This document shows positions 32,200 through 42,045 of a DNA stretch of 64,000 nucleotides, piece after piece. The stretch comes from Mycobacterium colombiense (GTDB taxonomy: Bacteria > Actinomycetota > Actinomycetes > Mycobacteriales > Mycobacteriaceae). Both the position numbers and the translations under genes were made by a program. The DNA is taken from NCBI RefSeq assembly GCF_001672755.1, contig NZ_LZKI01000119.1, forward strand, positions 33,807 to 97,806, written 5' to 3'. The notes under the pieces were generated by a model. That model saw only the letters and a list, made by a program, of their open reading frames with translations. It was not told the DNA's origin and did no database searches. How positions within the stretch are numbered: position 1 is the stretch's first letter; every line of letters starts with the position of its first letter.

Positions 32200-33615
32200 T
32201 CAATCATCCACCGGCTCAGCGGCTTTGGATGCGGTCGCGTCACTCCGTGATGTGGAGGACAACTCGAGCCGCCGACCCGTGACGAGTGTTTCGTCGGGGT
32301 AAGCCTCTTCGTCGTGGGCACCGAGATCGCCGGTTTCCAATACCTCGTCGGGCAACCGCAGATTCATAAAGAGACCAAGGGCTTTCAGGATGACAAACGT
32401 GACGAGCGCATCCCAGACGATGACCGTGCCCGCAGCACCGGCCTGGATCAATATCTGTTTGGGATGGTGACCGTACAGCCAACCGGCGAAGGTCACGTTC
32501 TGTCCCGTGCTGCCGCCCAGATATTCGACAATGTGCGGATCGGCGAGCACACCTACCAGCAGCCCGCCGGCCAAACCCGCCACACCGTGCGTGTGAAACA
32601 CGCCCAGCGTGTCATCCACCTTCTTGAAAAGCCTTGTCGTACCGAGCCAATTCCACGACATCCATACCAGGGAGGAGGCGACCGCGCCGATGATCATCGC
32701 ACCGAAGCTGTTCACAAAGCCGGCGGCCGGCGTGATGGCGACCAAACCGCTGATCATCCCGTTTACCGCGCCCAGGAATGTGGGTTTGCGCTGCTTGCTC
32801 CCGACGAGGTCCCAGATCACCCAGGTGAGCAATGCGACTGCGGTCGCGAGATTGGTGTTGATCACCGCCAGTGACGCGTCGGCACCCGAAAAATACGGGT
32901 CACCACCGTTGAAGCCGTTCCAGCCCAACCACAAAACGCCCGCACCAACCGCGGCCAGGGGCAAGTTGTTCGGCACCGCGCGTTCCCGGTCGCGCGCCAG
33001 CCTCGGACCTATCACCGCCGCGGCGACGAACCCGGAAGTCCCGGCGGCGAGGTGAATCACGTAGCCGCCGCTGTAATCCAGCGCGCCCGCGTGTGACCAC
33101 CAGCCGCCGCCCCACAACAGAAACGCATTGACCGAGTAGGCGAACGTCGACCACAGCGGCACAAAAATCAGCCAGACCTTGAAGCTCATTCGCCCGAGCA
33201 CGCTGCCGAGAAAAAGGAGCGGCGTGATGGCCGCGAACACGAACTGGAAGTACGCCAGCGTGGTCTCCGAAAAGCGGAAAGACGGCATGGTGCCGTCCAG
33301 CAGCGGGATATAGGCGATCTGCTGGTTGTTGCTACTCAGGATGGTTCTTGGTTTCCCCACTGCCGACTGCAGGATGCCGGGGCCGAGTTTCAGCGGTTCG
33401 CCGAAGCCCATCTTGAAACCCCAGAGCACCCACACGACCAGCACCAAGGAGAATCCGGTGAAGGCCATCAACATGGTGTTGACGGCCCACTTTCGCTGCA
33501 CGATTCCGCCGTAGAGAACGGCGATGCCTGGAATGCTCATCAGGCCGACCAGGGTCGCCGCCACCAACTGCCAGGCGTTGTCCCCGGGATTCACCCAATC
33601 CGGATATGGCAACAT
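32200..33615 (-). CDS. amt: Ammonium transporter
   Basis: 471-residue Amt/MEP channel with eleven expected helices. The pore twin-His pair is H188 (YVIHLAAGTSG) and H343 (FHTHGVAGLAGG); the phenylalanine gate region FQFVFAAITP is present. The cytosolic tail has the regulatory motif GDLGAHDEEAYPDE, which contacts GlnB. It is followed by glnB, so the pair forms an operon. ATG 33615; no clear Shine-Dalgarno. The 147 bp upstream is A/T-rich, but I could not find a convincing GlnR box. Confidence 0.94.
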   Translation of the reverse strand: MLPYPDWVNPGDNAWQLVAATLVGLMSIPGIAVLYGGIVQRKWAVNTMLMAFTGFSLVLVVWVLWGFKMGFGEPLKLGPGILQSAVGKPRTILSSNNQQIAYIPLLDGTMPSFRFSETTLAYFQFVFAAITPLLFLGSVLGRMSFKVWLIFVPLWSTFAYSVNAFLLWGGGWWSHAGALDYSGGYVIHLAAGTSGFVAAAVIGPRLARDRERAVPNNLPLAAVGAGVLWLGWNGFNGGDPYFSGADASLAVINTNLATAVALLTWVIWDLVGSKQRKPTFLGAVNGMISGLVAITPAAGFVNSFGAMIIGAVASSLVWMSWNWLGTTRLFKKVDDTLGVFHTHGVAGLAGGLLVGVLADPHIVEYLGGSTGQNVTFAGWLYGHHPKQILIQAGAAGTVIVWDALVTFVILKALGLFMNLRLPDEVLETGDLGAHDEEAYPDETLVTGRRLELSSTSRSDATASKAAEPVDD

Positions 33616-33762
33616 GGTTCAGACACACCCCAATTCGGGCCGGCAGGCCTTTGAGAATCAGCTGCGGTGCGAAGTGACGCCGTAGACGGGTGAAAGCGTC
33701 GAATGGCAATGTTTCGTCTGTATGAGCACGATTTTAAGAATTTATTTCGGATTGCTCCGCGG

Positions 33763-34533
33763 CTAGCTGAACTGCGTCTGCGGTCGCGCCAACCTGACCC
33801 CGTCGACGCTGATGTCGAGTTTCTCGTTGTAGAAAGCGATTAGACCGGCAATCTGACCGACCGCCGGAAGCGGATAGTGGTATGTCCATGCCAGGTCCTC
33901 GTGCACGGCGTCACCCACGCGCACCGACCAATAACCCGACGTTGTCCCCTTGTACGGGCACAACGTCTGCGTGGGGCTGGGTTCCAGGTGCTCGAAGGCG
34001 ACATCGGTCGGATCGATGTAATACCTTGTCGGCAAACCTGTTTCGAACAGCAACACGGGAGTTGCGGTGTCGGCCAAGACAATTCCGTCCAGCTCGACGC
34101 GCACATGCCGGTGCGAGCGCAGGGCGTCGACCCGCGAATACGGATTGCGCGGGTGGCCGTAGATCGGCTCGTCTTCTTCGAACCAGCGCAACGGATTCCA
34201 CTCGAAGCGCACGGTTCCGGCCAGCGGGCCGTCCCCGTCGGCGTCGAATACCCGTGCGGCGGACTCGTACGTCTGGCCGGCGACCACCAGGGAGTACAAC
34301 CGCGACGCGCCGAATTGCACCTTCTGGGCGTGGTTTTCGTCGTGCAGGAACTCGGAACGGACATCGTCGAGCGGGATGTAGTACTGCGGGTAGTACGGGA
34401 CTTCCCACACGTACCGGGCGGCGGTGGTGTCAAAGACCAGCGCGTCGCCGAGATAACCACGGATCCGCCGCGGGGCGGGTTCGATCCTGCCGCGCGCGGC
34501 GGCCATCTGCGGGTAGCCCGTTTCGGCAGTCAT
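33763..34533 (-). CDS. DUF427 family protein (Rv1056-like)
   Basis: 256 residues made of two DUF427-type halves: an N-terminal copy around ARYVWEVPYYPQYYIPLDDV and a C-terminal copy around FETGLPTRYYIDPTDVAFEHL with the family hallmark LCPYKGTTSGYWSV. DUF427 proteins are widespread in actinobacteria and fungi and have no agreed function. It corresponds to Rv1056. It follows the 90-residue gene by 7 bp on the same strand, and the dienelactone hydrolase gene lies just upstream, so the three may be one operon. Confidence 0.87.
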   Translation of the reverse strand: MTAETGYPQMAAARGRIEPAPRRIRGYLGDALVFDTTAARYVWEVPYYPQYYIPLDDVRSEFLHDENHAQKVQFGASRLYSLVVAGQTYESAARVFDADGDGPLAGTVRFEWNPLRWFEEDEPIYGHPRNPYSRVDALRSHRHVRVELDGIVLADTATPVLLFETGLPTRYYIDPTDVAFEHLEPSPTQTLCPYKGTTSGYWSVRVGDAVHEDLAWTYHYPLPAVGQIAGLIAFYNEKLDISVDGVRLARPQTQFS

Positions 34534-34540
34534 CGCTGAC

Positions 34541-34813
34541 CTACTGGTCCTTGGAGGCCAGTCCGGCCGGGGCGTGACCGATGGCCTTGTGGATGGCCTC
34601 GGCCAGCGCGAGCGCGCTCTCCTCGGTCAGTTCCAGGGCCACCCGGGCCGACGGGCCGAGCTGCGGGTTGATCACGTCGATGTTGACGGTGTGGCCGTAG
34701 GGCGCGTGGACGGGATGGTCGACATACACCGTCGCGCGGTTGGCGCCGAACCATCCCGTCGCGCCCTTGCCGCTGCCGTCGATCTCGACATGTTCGGTGA
34801 GGTAGGTGCACAT
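34541..34813 (-). CDS. Small conserved actinobacterial protein (DUF6295-like)
   Basis: 90 residues, no membrane segment or signal. The N terminus MCTYLTEHVEIDGSGKGATG is typical of a small actinobacterial family that I recall as DUF6295; HPVHAPYGHTVNIDVINP follows, then a helix ESALALAEAIHKAIGHA. The second-position Cys and several His could bind metal, but this is speculation. It lies between the dienelactone hydrolase and DUF427 genes, 9 bp and 7 bp apart, and is probably co-transcribed. Confidence 0.8.
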   Translation of the reverse strand: MCTYLTEHVEIDGSGKGATGWFGANRATVYVDHPVHAPYGHTVNIDVINPQLGPSARVALELTEESALALAEAIHKAIGHAPAGLASKDQ

Positions 34814-34822
34814 GGGAGATGC

Positions 34823-35578
34823 CTAGCCTTTCAGGTAGGTGGCGAAGAACTCGTCGATGCGCTGCCAGCCTTTCACCGCGGCCTCCGGCCGATACGCCGG
34901 CCGGTCGACGGAGAAGAACGAATGGCCCGCGCCCTCGTAGGAGTGGAACTCGTGCGGCTTGTTCAGCTTGTCGAGCTCGGCGTCCAAAGTGGCCACCGCG
35001 GCGGGCGCCGGGAATCGGTCGTCGCGTCCGAACAGGCCCAGCAGCGGACAGCTGAGGTGGGGGGCCAGGTCCAGAATCGGCTTCATGGCCTTGGGCATGC
35101 CCTCCGGCGGATCCTCGACGATGAAGGCGCCATAGCAGTCCACCGCCGCGTCGAACGGCAGCGAGCACGCCGCCAGGTAGGCGTGCCGTCCGCCCGAGCA
35201 GTGCCCGATGACACCGAACTTGCCGTTGGCACCGTCCAACGTGCGCAGGTGCTCTACCGCGCCCGCGACGTCGCCGACCAATCGTTCGTCGGGCACCCCG
35301 CCGGCGGCGCGCGCCGCGGCGGCCGCGTCATCGGGCGCGGCGCCCGGGGCTTCGCGTGAGTACAGGTTCGGCGCGACGGCGTTGTAGCCGCTGACGGCGA
35401 GCCGGCGGACGAACTCCTTGGTCTCCCGGTCGTACCCGGGCATGTGGTGGATCCAGACGACGCCGCCGCGCGAGGCCTGCGCGAGCGGCACGGCCTGGTA
35501 GGCCTCGATCTCGTCGCCGCCGTGGCCGGTGATGGTGATGGTCTCTGCGCGGATGGCGTCTGCGCTGGGTGCGTTCAT
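34823..35578 (-). CDS. Dienelactone hydrolase family protein
   Basis: 251 residues of the alpha/beta-hydrolase DLH group. The nucleophile is a cysteine in VIGHCSGGRHAYLA (around residue 130); Asp and His follow in LFGRDDRFPAP and GAGHSFFSVDRPAYRPEA. Family members open lactones in aromatic degradation or hydrolyse other small esters; the substrate here is unknown. ATG 35578 has AAAGGAG 5 nt upstream; the GTG just before it is too close to that site. Confidence 0.88.
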   Translation of the reverse strand: MNAPSADAIRAETITITGHGGDEIEAYQAVPLAQASRGGVVWIHHMPGYDRETKEFVRRLAVSGYNAVAPNLYSREAPGAAPDDAAAAARAAGGVPDERLVGDVAGAVEHLRTLDGANGKFGVIGHCSGGRHAYLAACSLPFDAAVDCYGAFIVEDPPEGMPKAMKPILDLAPHLSCPLLGLFGRDDRFPAPAAVATLDAELDKLNKPHEFHSYEGAGHSFFSVDRPAYRPEAAVKGWQRIDEFFATYLKG

Positions 35579-35698
35579 CACGACTCCTTTTCTCCGCTCC
35601 GGTGGGCATTTCCGTTGTGACCACCCGGATGCGGAGCGCTGCGGCAGGTTTCGGGGCCGCTCCGCCGAGAACCAACGTAGCCCAATCGCGCTGCGGGC

Positions 35699-36505
35699 TC
35701 AGTGCCGCTTGTCGCGCACCTTGTAGGTCGAGGGCCACGACTTGCGGGACTCGTCTCCGGTCAACGGAGTTCCCATCCCGCCGACCTTGACGGCGTACGC
35801 TTCCTTGCCGGGGCCGACCTCGCGGTTGGCGTGTTCCTGGGCCAGAAAGTAGAGCTCGTCGATGGTGGCTTCGTCGTAGGCGACGAACGAGGTTTCCCGC
35901 GCGACGTCGTCGATGCCGACCAGCATCCGGTCGGGCAGCAGTCGCGACGCGACGGCCGTGAGCCCCAGCAGCCCGAAGGGAATGATCCAGTAGCAGAGAA
36001 ACGACAGCGGGGTCTTCGTGTCCAGCATCAGGGCGGCGGTGGTCCCGGCGGGCCCGGCGGGACCTTCCAGGATCGACGGGATCACCGATGACACGGTCAT
36101 CCCCGCGAATGTCGCGATCCACAGCCAGCTCAGGATCTTGACGATCCGGCCGAACAGCTCGGTTTTGACGACGTCGGCGGCTTGTTCCGCCGCGGCGAAC
36201 TCGGCCACGAAGGGCTTGCCGACCAGCATCCCGATCAGCGTCACCAGAAAGATCCCGGCGTTGCTCAGCGGCAGTATCCACCGCTCGAGGAACGAATCGC
36301 CGAGCGTGAAGGCCAGCACGGCGAGACCCAAAAGCACTGCGACGGAAGCAAAATCGAAGAACTGCCACTTCCTGCCCGCCGCGCCCCCCACGCCCAGGCT
36401 GGCGGCGGCGATCGCCAATGCGACCAGCACGGCCGCGGGGAACGGAACGTTACCGACGAGTACCCAATACACGATCCACGGCGCGAGGCCGAACAGCATG
36501 CCCAT
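35699..36505 (-). CDS. Six-helix membrane protein of unknown function
   Basis: 268 residues. About six transmembrane helices cover residues 1-190 (for example VYWVLVGNVPFPAAVLVALAI, FFDFASVAVLLGLAVLAF, WLWIATFAGMTVSSVIP, FLCYWIIPFGLLGLTAVASR), then a soluble C-terminal tail with YDEATIDELYFLAQEHA and SRKSWPSTYKVRDKRH. I do not recognise the family with certainty. It is separated by 117 bp from the dienelactone hydrolase gene downstream and by 99 bp from the tRNA-Leu upstream. Confidence 0.72.
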   Translation of the reverse strand: MGMLFGLAPWIVYWVLVGNVPFPAAVLVALAIAAASLGVGGAAGRKWQFFDFASVAVLLGLAVLAFTLGDSFLERWILPLSNAGIFLVTLIGMLVGKPFVAEFAAAEQAADVVKTELFGRIVKILSWLWIATFAGMTVSSVIPSILEGPAGPAGTTAALMLDTKTPLSFLCYWIIPFGLLGLTAVASRLLPDRMLVGIDDVARETSFVAYDEATIDELYFLAQEHANREVGPGKEAYAVKVGGMGTPLTGDESRKSWPSTYKVRDKRH

Positions 36506-36604
36506 GCTGGGTCAGTGTATGGATGACGATTTGCGGGCCGGTCGGCGGCAGGCCCAAACTGTTGGTCCGCGTGCACGATGGCGGCAACCGGCAGCGAAGT
36601 GCAG

Positions 36605-36678
36605 TGCCCCCAGTCGGACTCGAACCGACACTTGGCGGATTTTAAGTCCGCTGCCTCTGCCAATTGGGCTATGGGGGC
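36605..36678 (-). tRNA. leuX: tRNA-Leu (anticodon UAA)
   Basis: 74 nt folding as a full cloverleaf on the minus strand: acceptor GCCCCCA paired with TGGGGGC, D arm GCC...GGC, anticodon stem GCGGA/TCCGC with loop CTTAAAA (anticodon TAA), a 5-nt variable loop CAAGT, T arm GTCGG-TTCGAGT-CCGAC, and discriminator A. CCA is not encoded. A leucine tRNA usually has a long variable arm; this one is class I in shape. It reads UUA, the rarest leucine codon in high-GC genomes. Confidence 0.93.
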
Positions 36679-36709
36679 CCGGTCGCGAATGTAGCCGACG
36701 GTGGGCAAG

Positions 36710-38393
<1,684 letters not shown>

Positions 38394-39040
38394 CGCTCGC
38401 GGCCGCTCGCGGGTTTGCCACCTAACGCCGGGAATAGTGCCACCTAATCGCGGGAGCAAAGCCGGCGGTCCGCGATGAACATGCCCGTGGTTTACGCCAC
38501 AGCACGCGCCACGGGCCGCCGTTCAGGGAACCGACCGGAAGCTCAGCCCAGTTTGCGCGACACCCGGCCAAAGCCGAGCGCCGCCGGAACCGCAACTCGG
38601 GTCGATTGAGCGCGGCAATGACCCCGTGCGGCGGTCGAACTTCAACCGGCACTGCAGGATTTGATTCCGTCCCCCTGCGCCGCGCGGGCTGTCGGAGCCT
38701 GGCGCGTCGGCCCACTCGAACGGCGCGGCCACAGGTCTCGATATTAGCCAGACGTCTAACATGCGGTGTGGGATGGCGTCCACTAGTATCCGCGCATCAC
38801 GCGCGTTTCCCTCTTGCGCCACCCGACTTCAGATGACGTCGCGGTATCAGCCAGCAAGGGCTTGTTAAAACTATGACACTCTCCGTTAAGAAGCCGTAAA
38901 CGGCTATCACGTGCGCCTTTTCGACGGGAATGTGGAGGCGGTGGATAGCTAGCCTTTCCCCAACGCAGGGGACGTGACGTGAATACACAGGCCGACTCAC
39001 CGCATGGGGATCGGCATTTTTAGAACCCAAGGAGCAATAG
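38394..39040. other. Long 5' region of the PE-PPE-esx operon
   Basis: 647 bp with no convincing gene; open frames on the minus strand are out-of-phase noise. It includes two near copies of TGCCACCTAA(C/T)CG (38416 and 38438) just after the DUF732 gene, and the 17-bp CGTTAAGAAGCCGTAAA element at 38884-38900 ahead of the PE gene. Confidence 0.6.
38884..38900 (+). promoter_or_regulatory. CGTTAAGAARCCGTAAA element upstream of PE gene
   Basis: CGTTAAGAAGCCGTAAA, 157 bp before the PE start, matches one of two tandem copies ahead of the kdp operon (CGTTAAGAAACCGTAAA) at 16 of 17 positions. It is likely a binding site for a response regulator or other DNA-binding protein. Inference from repetition. 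Confidence 0.5.
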
Positions 39041-39928
39041 ATGTCGTTCGTAAAGACACTGCTTGCAGATTTGCTCGCCGCCCAGGGGCAGTTGACGTCA
39101 GTCAACGGCAATCTGGAAGCACAGAACGCGGGCGCCGCGTCTGCGACCACCGTCGTCTCGCCCGCCGCCTCCGACCCGGTATCGATCCAGCAGGCAGCAC
39201 TCTTCTCGGCGTACGGCACCCAGTACCAGACGGTCGCCGCCCAGGCCCAGACCCAGCTGCACCAATATGCGAGCACGTTGGGAGTCAGCTCCAACGCCTA
39301 CGGCGACACCGAGGCCGTCAACGCGAGCCAGGCCGTGCTGTCGAATGTGACCTCCTCGAGCTCGAGCAGCTCGTCGGGCACTCCCCTCGACCTGCTCGCA
39401 TACCTGCTCGGCAGCACCGGCAACAACACCAACCCGAACATGTTCGGCGGGATCTTCGGCCTCTCGAGCAACGGTGCCAACATCTTGAACATCGGCGGCG
39501 GCAACTGGGCATCCGCCGCGTCCGACCTGCTGGGAATGGCCGGTGGTGGTCTGCTCGACACTTCCGGTGATGCCGCCGGCGCCGGATTGGCAGCGGACAT
39601 CGCCGCGTCGCCCGGGGCCGGCGCCGTTGGCGCCGCGGGCGGCGGCATGGTGGGCGTGGGCGCGGTGCCTGTGGCCTCGATGGGTTCGGCGACCATGGTC
39701 AGCAATATGGCGGTGCCGCCGAGCTGGGCCGGCACGTCCGCCCCGGTCGTCACACCCGTCAGCGCGATCCAAACGGCGGGATGGACCGCCGCCGCGCCCC
39801 AGGCCGGCGCCGGGACCGTTGTCCCGGGCATGCCGGGGGTGGGCATGGCCGGCCGCAGCAGCGCCGGTTTCGGTGCGCCGCGCTACGGCGTCAAGCCGAT
39901 CGTCATGCCGAAGCCGACGGCCGTCTAG
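39041..39928 (+). CDS. PE family protein (PE8-like)
   Basis: 295 residues. The N-terminal PE domain (about 1-95) is helical with the Type VII secretion signal YxxxE in NAYGDTEAVN at its end. The rest is Ala/Gly-rich and hydrophobic and finishes with GAPRYGVKPIVMPKPTAV, the same tail as in the PPE protein next door. It matches the PE8 (Rv1040c) group by position and sequence. It is expected to be exported by ESX-5 as a heterodimer with the downstream PPE. AAGGAG precedes the ATG. Confidence 0.92.
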   Translation: MSFVKTLLADLLAAQGQLTSVNGNLEAQNAGAASATTVVSPAASDPVSIQQAALFSAYGTQYQTVAAQAQTQLHQYASTLGVSSNAYGDTEAVNASQAVLSNVTSSSSSSSSGTPLDLLAYLLGSTGNNTNPNMFGGIFGLSSNGANILNIGGGNWASAASDLLGMAGGGLLDTSGDAAGAGLAADIAASPGAGAVGAAGGGMVGVGAVPVASMGSATMVSNMAVPPSWAGTSAPVVTPVSAIQTAGWTAAAPQAGAGTVVPGMPGVGMAGRSSAGFGAPRYGVKPIVMPKPTAV

Positions 39929-39997
39929 CCAGCCGACGCAATCACTGCCACTCAACGCACCGCGAAATTCCAACTGACAAAGGAACGGGAGACAGAA

Positions 39998-41152
39998 ATG
40001 CTCGAAGGTTCACCACCGGAAGTCATCTCGGGACTCATGTACGCCGGCTCGGGGTCCGGGCCGATGATGGCCGCTGCGACGGCATACGCCAACCTGGCTG
40101 CCGAGGTCAGCAGCACGGCAACCCAGTGGGAGTCGATCATGTCGACGCTGACCACCGGCTCCTGGACGGGCGGCGGATCGGCCGCGGCATCGGCCGCAGC
40201 ACAGCCGATCGTGGCTTATCTGAACCAGACTGCAGCTGCCCTCGAGCAGGCCAGCGCTCAGGCCACTGCGTCCGCGGCCGCGTACGAGGCCGCGTATGCG
40301 GCGACGGTGCCCCCAGCGGCGATCGCTGCCAACAGAACGCAGCTGGCGACGCTGGTCGCGACGAACTTCCTGGGCATCAACTCGGCCGCCATCGCAGCCA
40401 CCGAGGCGCAGTACGCCGAAATGTGGGTTCAAGACACCACCATGTACGCCACCTACCAGGCAGCGTCGACGGCGTCCTCGGCCCTTCAACCGGTGACGCC
40501 GCTGACGTCGACCACCAACCCGGAGACGGCCTCGGGCGTTGACAATGCCGCCCTTGCCGGCGACTCGACGAGCGGCACGATCCAGGCCCTGGATTCGCCG
40601 ATTTCGAGCGCTCTGTCGTCCTTGCCTGATGCCAACAGCAATCTGCTGGACTCGATCGACAACTTCCTCGGCACGCCGGCCGTGTACAACGCCATCAACG
40701 GCGCCGTCAACACCGGGGCCTGGTTCACCATGAACGCGATTCCGACGGCTGTATCGCTGGGCCACACCCTGGGTGCCGTGCCGGCCATTGCGGTCGGCGA
40801 CGTGGCGCCCGACGGCATCGCGGGCATCACCGAAGGCACCATGGTGAGTTCGGTGGCGCCGACGGGCGGCCTGGGCGCGGCGACATCGGCCGCCGTCGGA
40901 CAGGCATCCACGGTCGGCCGTTTGTCGGTGCCGTCCACGTGGTCTGCGGCCGCACCCGCGACGCAGTTGGCCTCGGCGGCCGCCCCGCTCGAGGGGTCGG
41001 GCTGGACCGTCGCCTCGGAGGCCGCCGAACCCGTCACCGCGATGCCCGGCATGCCCGGCATGGCGGGGGCAGCAAAGGCAGCCGGCGCCTACGGCAACGG
41101 CCCGCGGTACGGCTTCAAGCCGATCGTCATGCCCAAACAGGTTGTCGTCTGA
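39998..41152 (+). CDS. PPE family protein, SVP subgroup (PPE15-like)
   Basis: 384 residues. The PPE domain starts with EGSPPEVISGLMYAG and has the WxG turn in GSWTGGGSA; the alpha-helical hairpins run to ~175. The C-terminal part contains the SVP signature GRLSVPSTW and the tail PRYGFKPIVMPKQ. It fits PPE15 (Rv1039c). PPE-SVP proteins are ESX-5 substrates that sit on the cell surface. It follows the PE gene by 69 bp with AAAGGAACGGGAGA upstream, so the two are surely co-expressed. Confidence 0.92.
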   Translation: MLEGSPPEVISGLMYAGSGSGPMMAAATAYANLAAEVSSTATQWESIMSTLTTGSWTGGGSAAASAAAQPIVAYLNQTAAALEQASAQATASAAAYEAAYAATVPPAAIAANRTQLATLVATNFLGINSAAIAATEAQYAEMWVQDTTMYATYQAASTASSALQPVTPLTSTTNPETASGVDNAALAGDSTSGTIQALDSPISSALSSLPDANSNLLDSIDNFLGTPAVYNAINGAVNTGAWFTMNAIPTAVSLGHTLGAVPAIAVGDVAPDGIAGITEGTMVSSVAPTGGLGAATSAAVGQASTVGRLSVPSTWSAAAPATQLASAAAPLEGSGWTVASEAAEPVTAMPGMPGMAGAAKAAGAYGNGPRYGFKPIVMPKQVVV

Positions 41153-41311
41153 GAGGGTCCGCTGATATGGGAAGAAGGGGGTACATGTCACCCATTTGAG
41201 GCGAGCAATTAACCGGTAGGCCGTAGTCTATTTGCAACGCGGCCACCACCACATCAATTACAACTGTTAAGACTTCGGCGAACTGAAGCTTCACGATAGG
41301 AGACAGCCGAC

Positions 41312-41608
41312 ATGGCAACACGTTTTATGACCGACCCGCACGAGATGCGGGCGATGGCGGGCCGCTTCGAGGTGCACGCCCAGACCGTTGAGGACGAGGC
41401 TCGCAAGATGTGGGCGTCGTCGATGAACATCGCCGGCTCCGGCTGGAGCGGTCAGGCCCAGGCCACCTCGTACGACACCATGGGACAGGTCAACCAGGCC
41501 TTCCGCAACATCGTCAACATGCTCCACGGGGTGCGTGACGGACTGATTCGCGACGCGAACAACTACGAGCAGCAAGAGCAGGCCTCGCAGCAGATCCTCG
41601 GCAGCTAG
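41312..41608 (+). CDS. WXG100 protein, EsxJ/EsxK (QILSS)-type
   Basis: 98-residue helical-hairpin ESAT-6-like protein. The turn is SGWSGQA (WxG), and the C terminus [16 protein letters not shown] carries the YxxxE secretion signal and the QIL ending typical of the EsxJ/K/P/M/W (CFP-10-like) subfamily. It corresponds to Rv1038c. It forms a 1:1 complex with the next gene product and is linked to ESX-5. AGGAG lies upstream. The 159 bp before it may hold a second promoter. Confidence 0.93.
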   Translation: MATRFMTDPHEMRAMAGRFEVHAQTVEDEARKMWASSMNIAGSGWSGQAQATSYDTMGQVNQAFRNIVNMLHGVRDGLIRDANNYEQQEQASQQILGS

Positions 41609-41652
41609 CAGTCAAAGCGGCTGTCGCTCAACACTTTTAAGGAGCCAAACAA

Positions 41653-41937
41653 ATGAGCATCAATTACCAGTTCGGCGATGTAGACGCCCACGGTGCGTTG
41701 ATCCGCGCCCAGGCCGCATCCTTGGAGCAAGAGCACCAGGCCATCGTTCGCGATGTGCTTGCTGCCGGCGACTTCTGGGGCGGTGCGGGTTCGGTGGCAT
41801 GCCAGGAGTTCATCACCCAGTTGGGTCGCAACTTCCAGGTCATCTACGAGCAGGCCAACTCTCACGGACAGAAGGTTCAGTCCGCGGGCAGCAACATGGC
41901 CAGCACCGACAGCGCCGTTGGGTCCTCCTGGGCCTGA
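41653..41937 (+). CDS. WXG100 protein, EsxI/EsxL/EsxN (Mtb9.9)-type
   Basis: 94 residues starting MSINYQFGDVDAHGALIRAQ, the hallmark of the Mtb9.9 (EsxI/L/N/O/V) family of ESAT-6-like antigens. The turn is GDFWGGAGS. It corresponds to Rv1037c in the same PE-PPE-esx-esx arrangement. It should pair with the preceding protein for ESX-5 export. AAGGAG sits ahead of the ATG, 44 bp after the previous stop. A strong terminator follows. Confidence 0.94.
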   Translation: MSINYQFGDVDAHGALIRAQAASLEQEHQAIVRDVLAAGDFWGGAGSVACQEFITQLGRNFQVIYEQANSHGQKVQSAGSNMASTDSAVGSSWA

Positions 41938-41950
41938 CGCCTCCGACACC

Positions 41951-41986
41951 GGGGCCGCACACCACTTGGTGTGCGGCCCCGTTTTT
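41951..41986. terminator. Intrinsic terminator after the esx pair
   Basis: A 13-bp perfect stem, GGGGCCGCACACC and GGTGTGCGGCCCC around the loop ACTT, followed by GTTTTT. It ends the PE-PPE-esx-esx operon and lies between convergent genes, although its T-tract favours the plus strand. Confidence 0.93.
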
Positions 41987-42045
41987 CGGTATGTGAACGG
42001 GCTTGTGCCGCAACGGCGCAAGCCCGATTGATCGCCGGGCGCCGG

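Noticed and set aside
33616..33762. Possible GlnR box upstream of amt
   Set aside because: Best candidates matched GTNAC-n6-GNAAC only in one half; too weak to list.
38416..38455. Short direct repeat TGCCACCTAA(C/T)CG as a CRISPR or mobile element end
   Set aside because: Only two short copies 22 bp apart; no array, spacers or associated genes.
38797..39294. 165-residue minus-strand frame with Cys/Trp near the PE start
   Set aside because: Overlaps the PE gene antisense and the known promoter area; no family match recognised.
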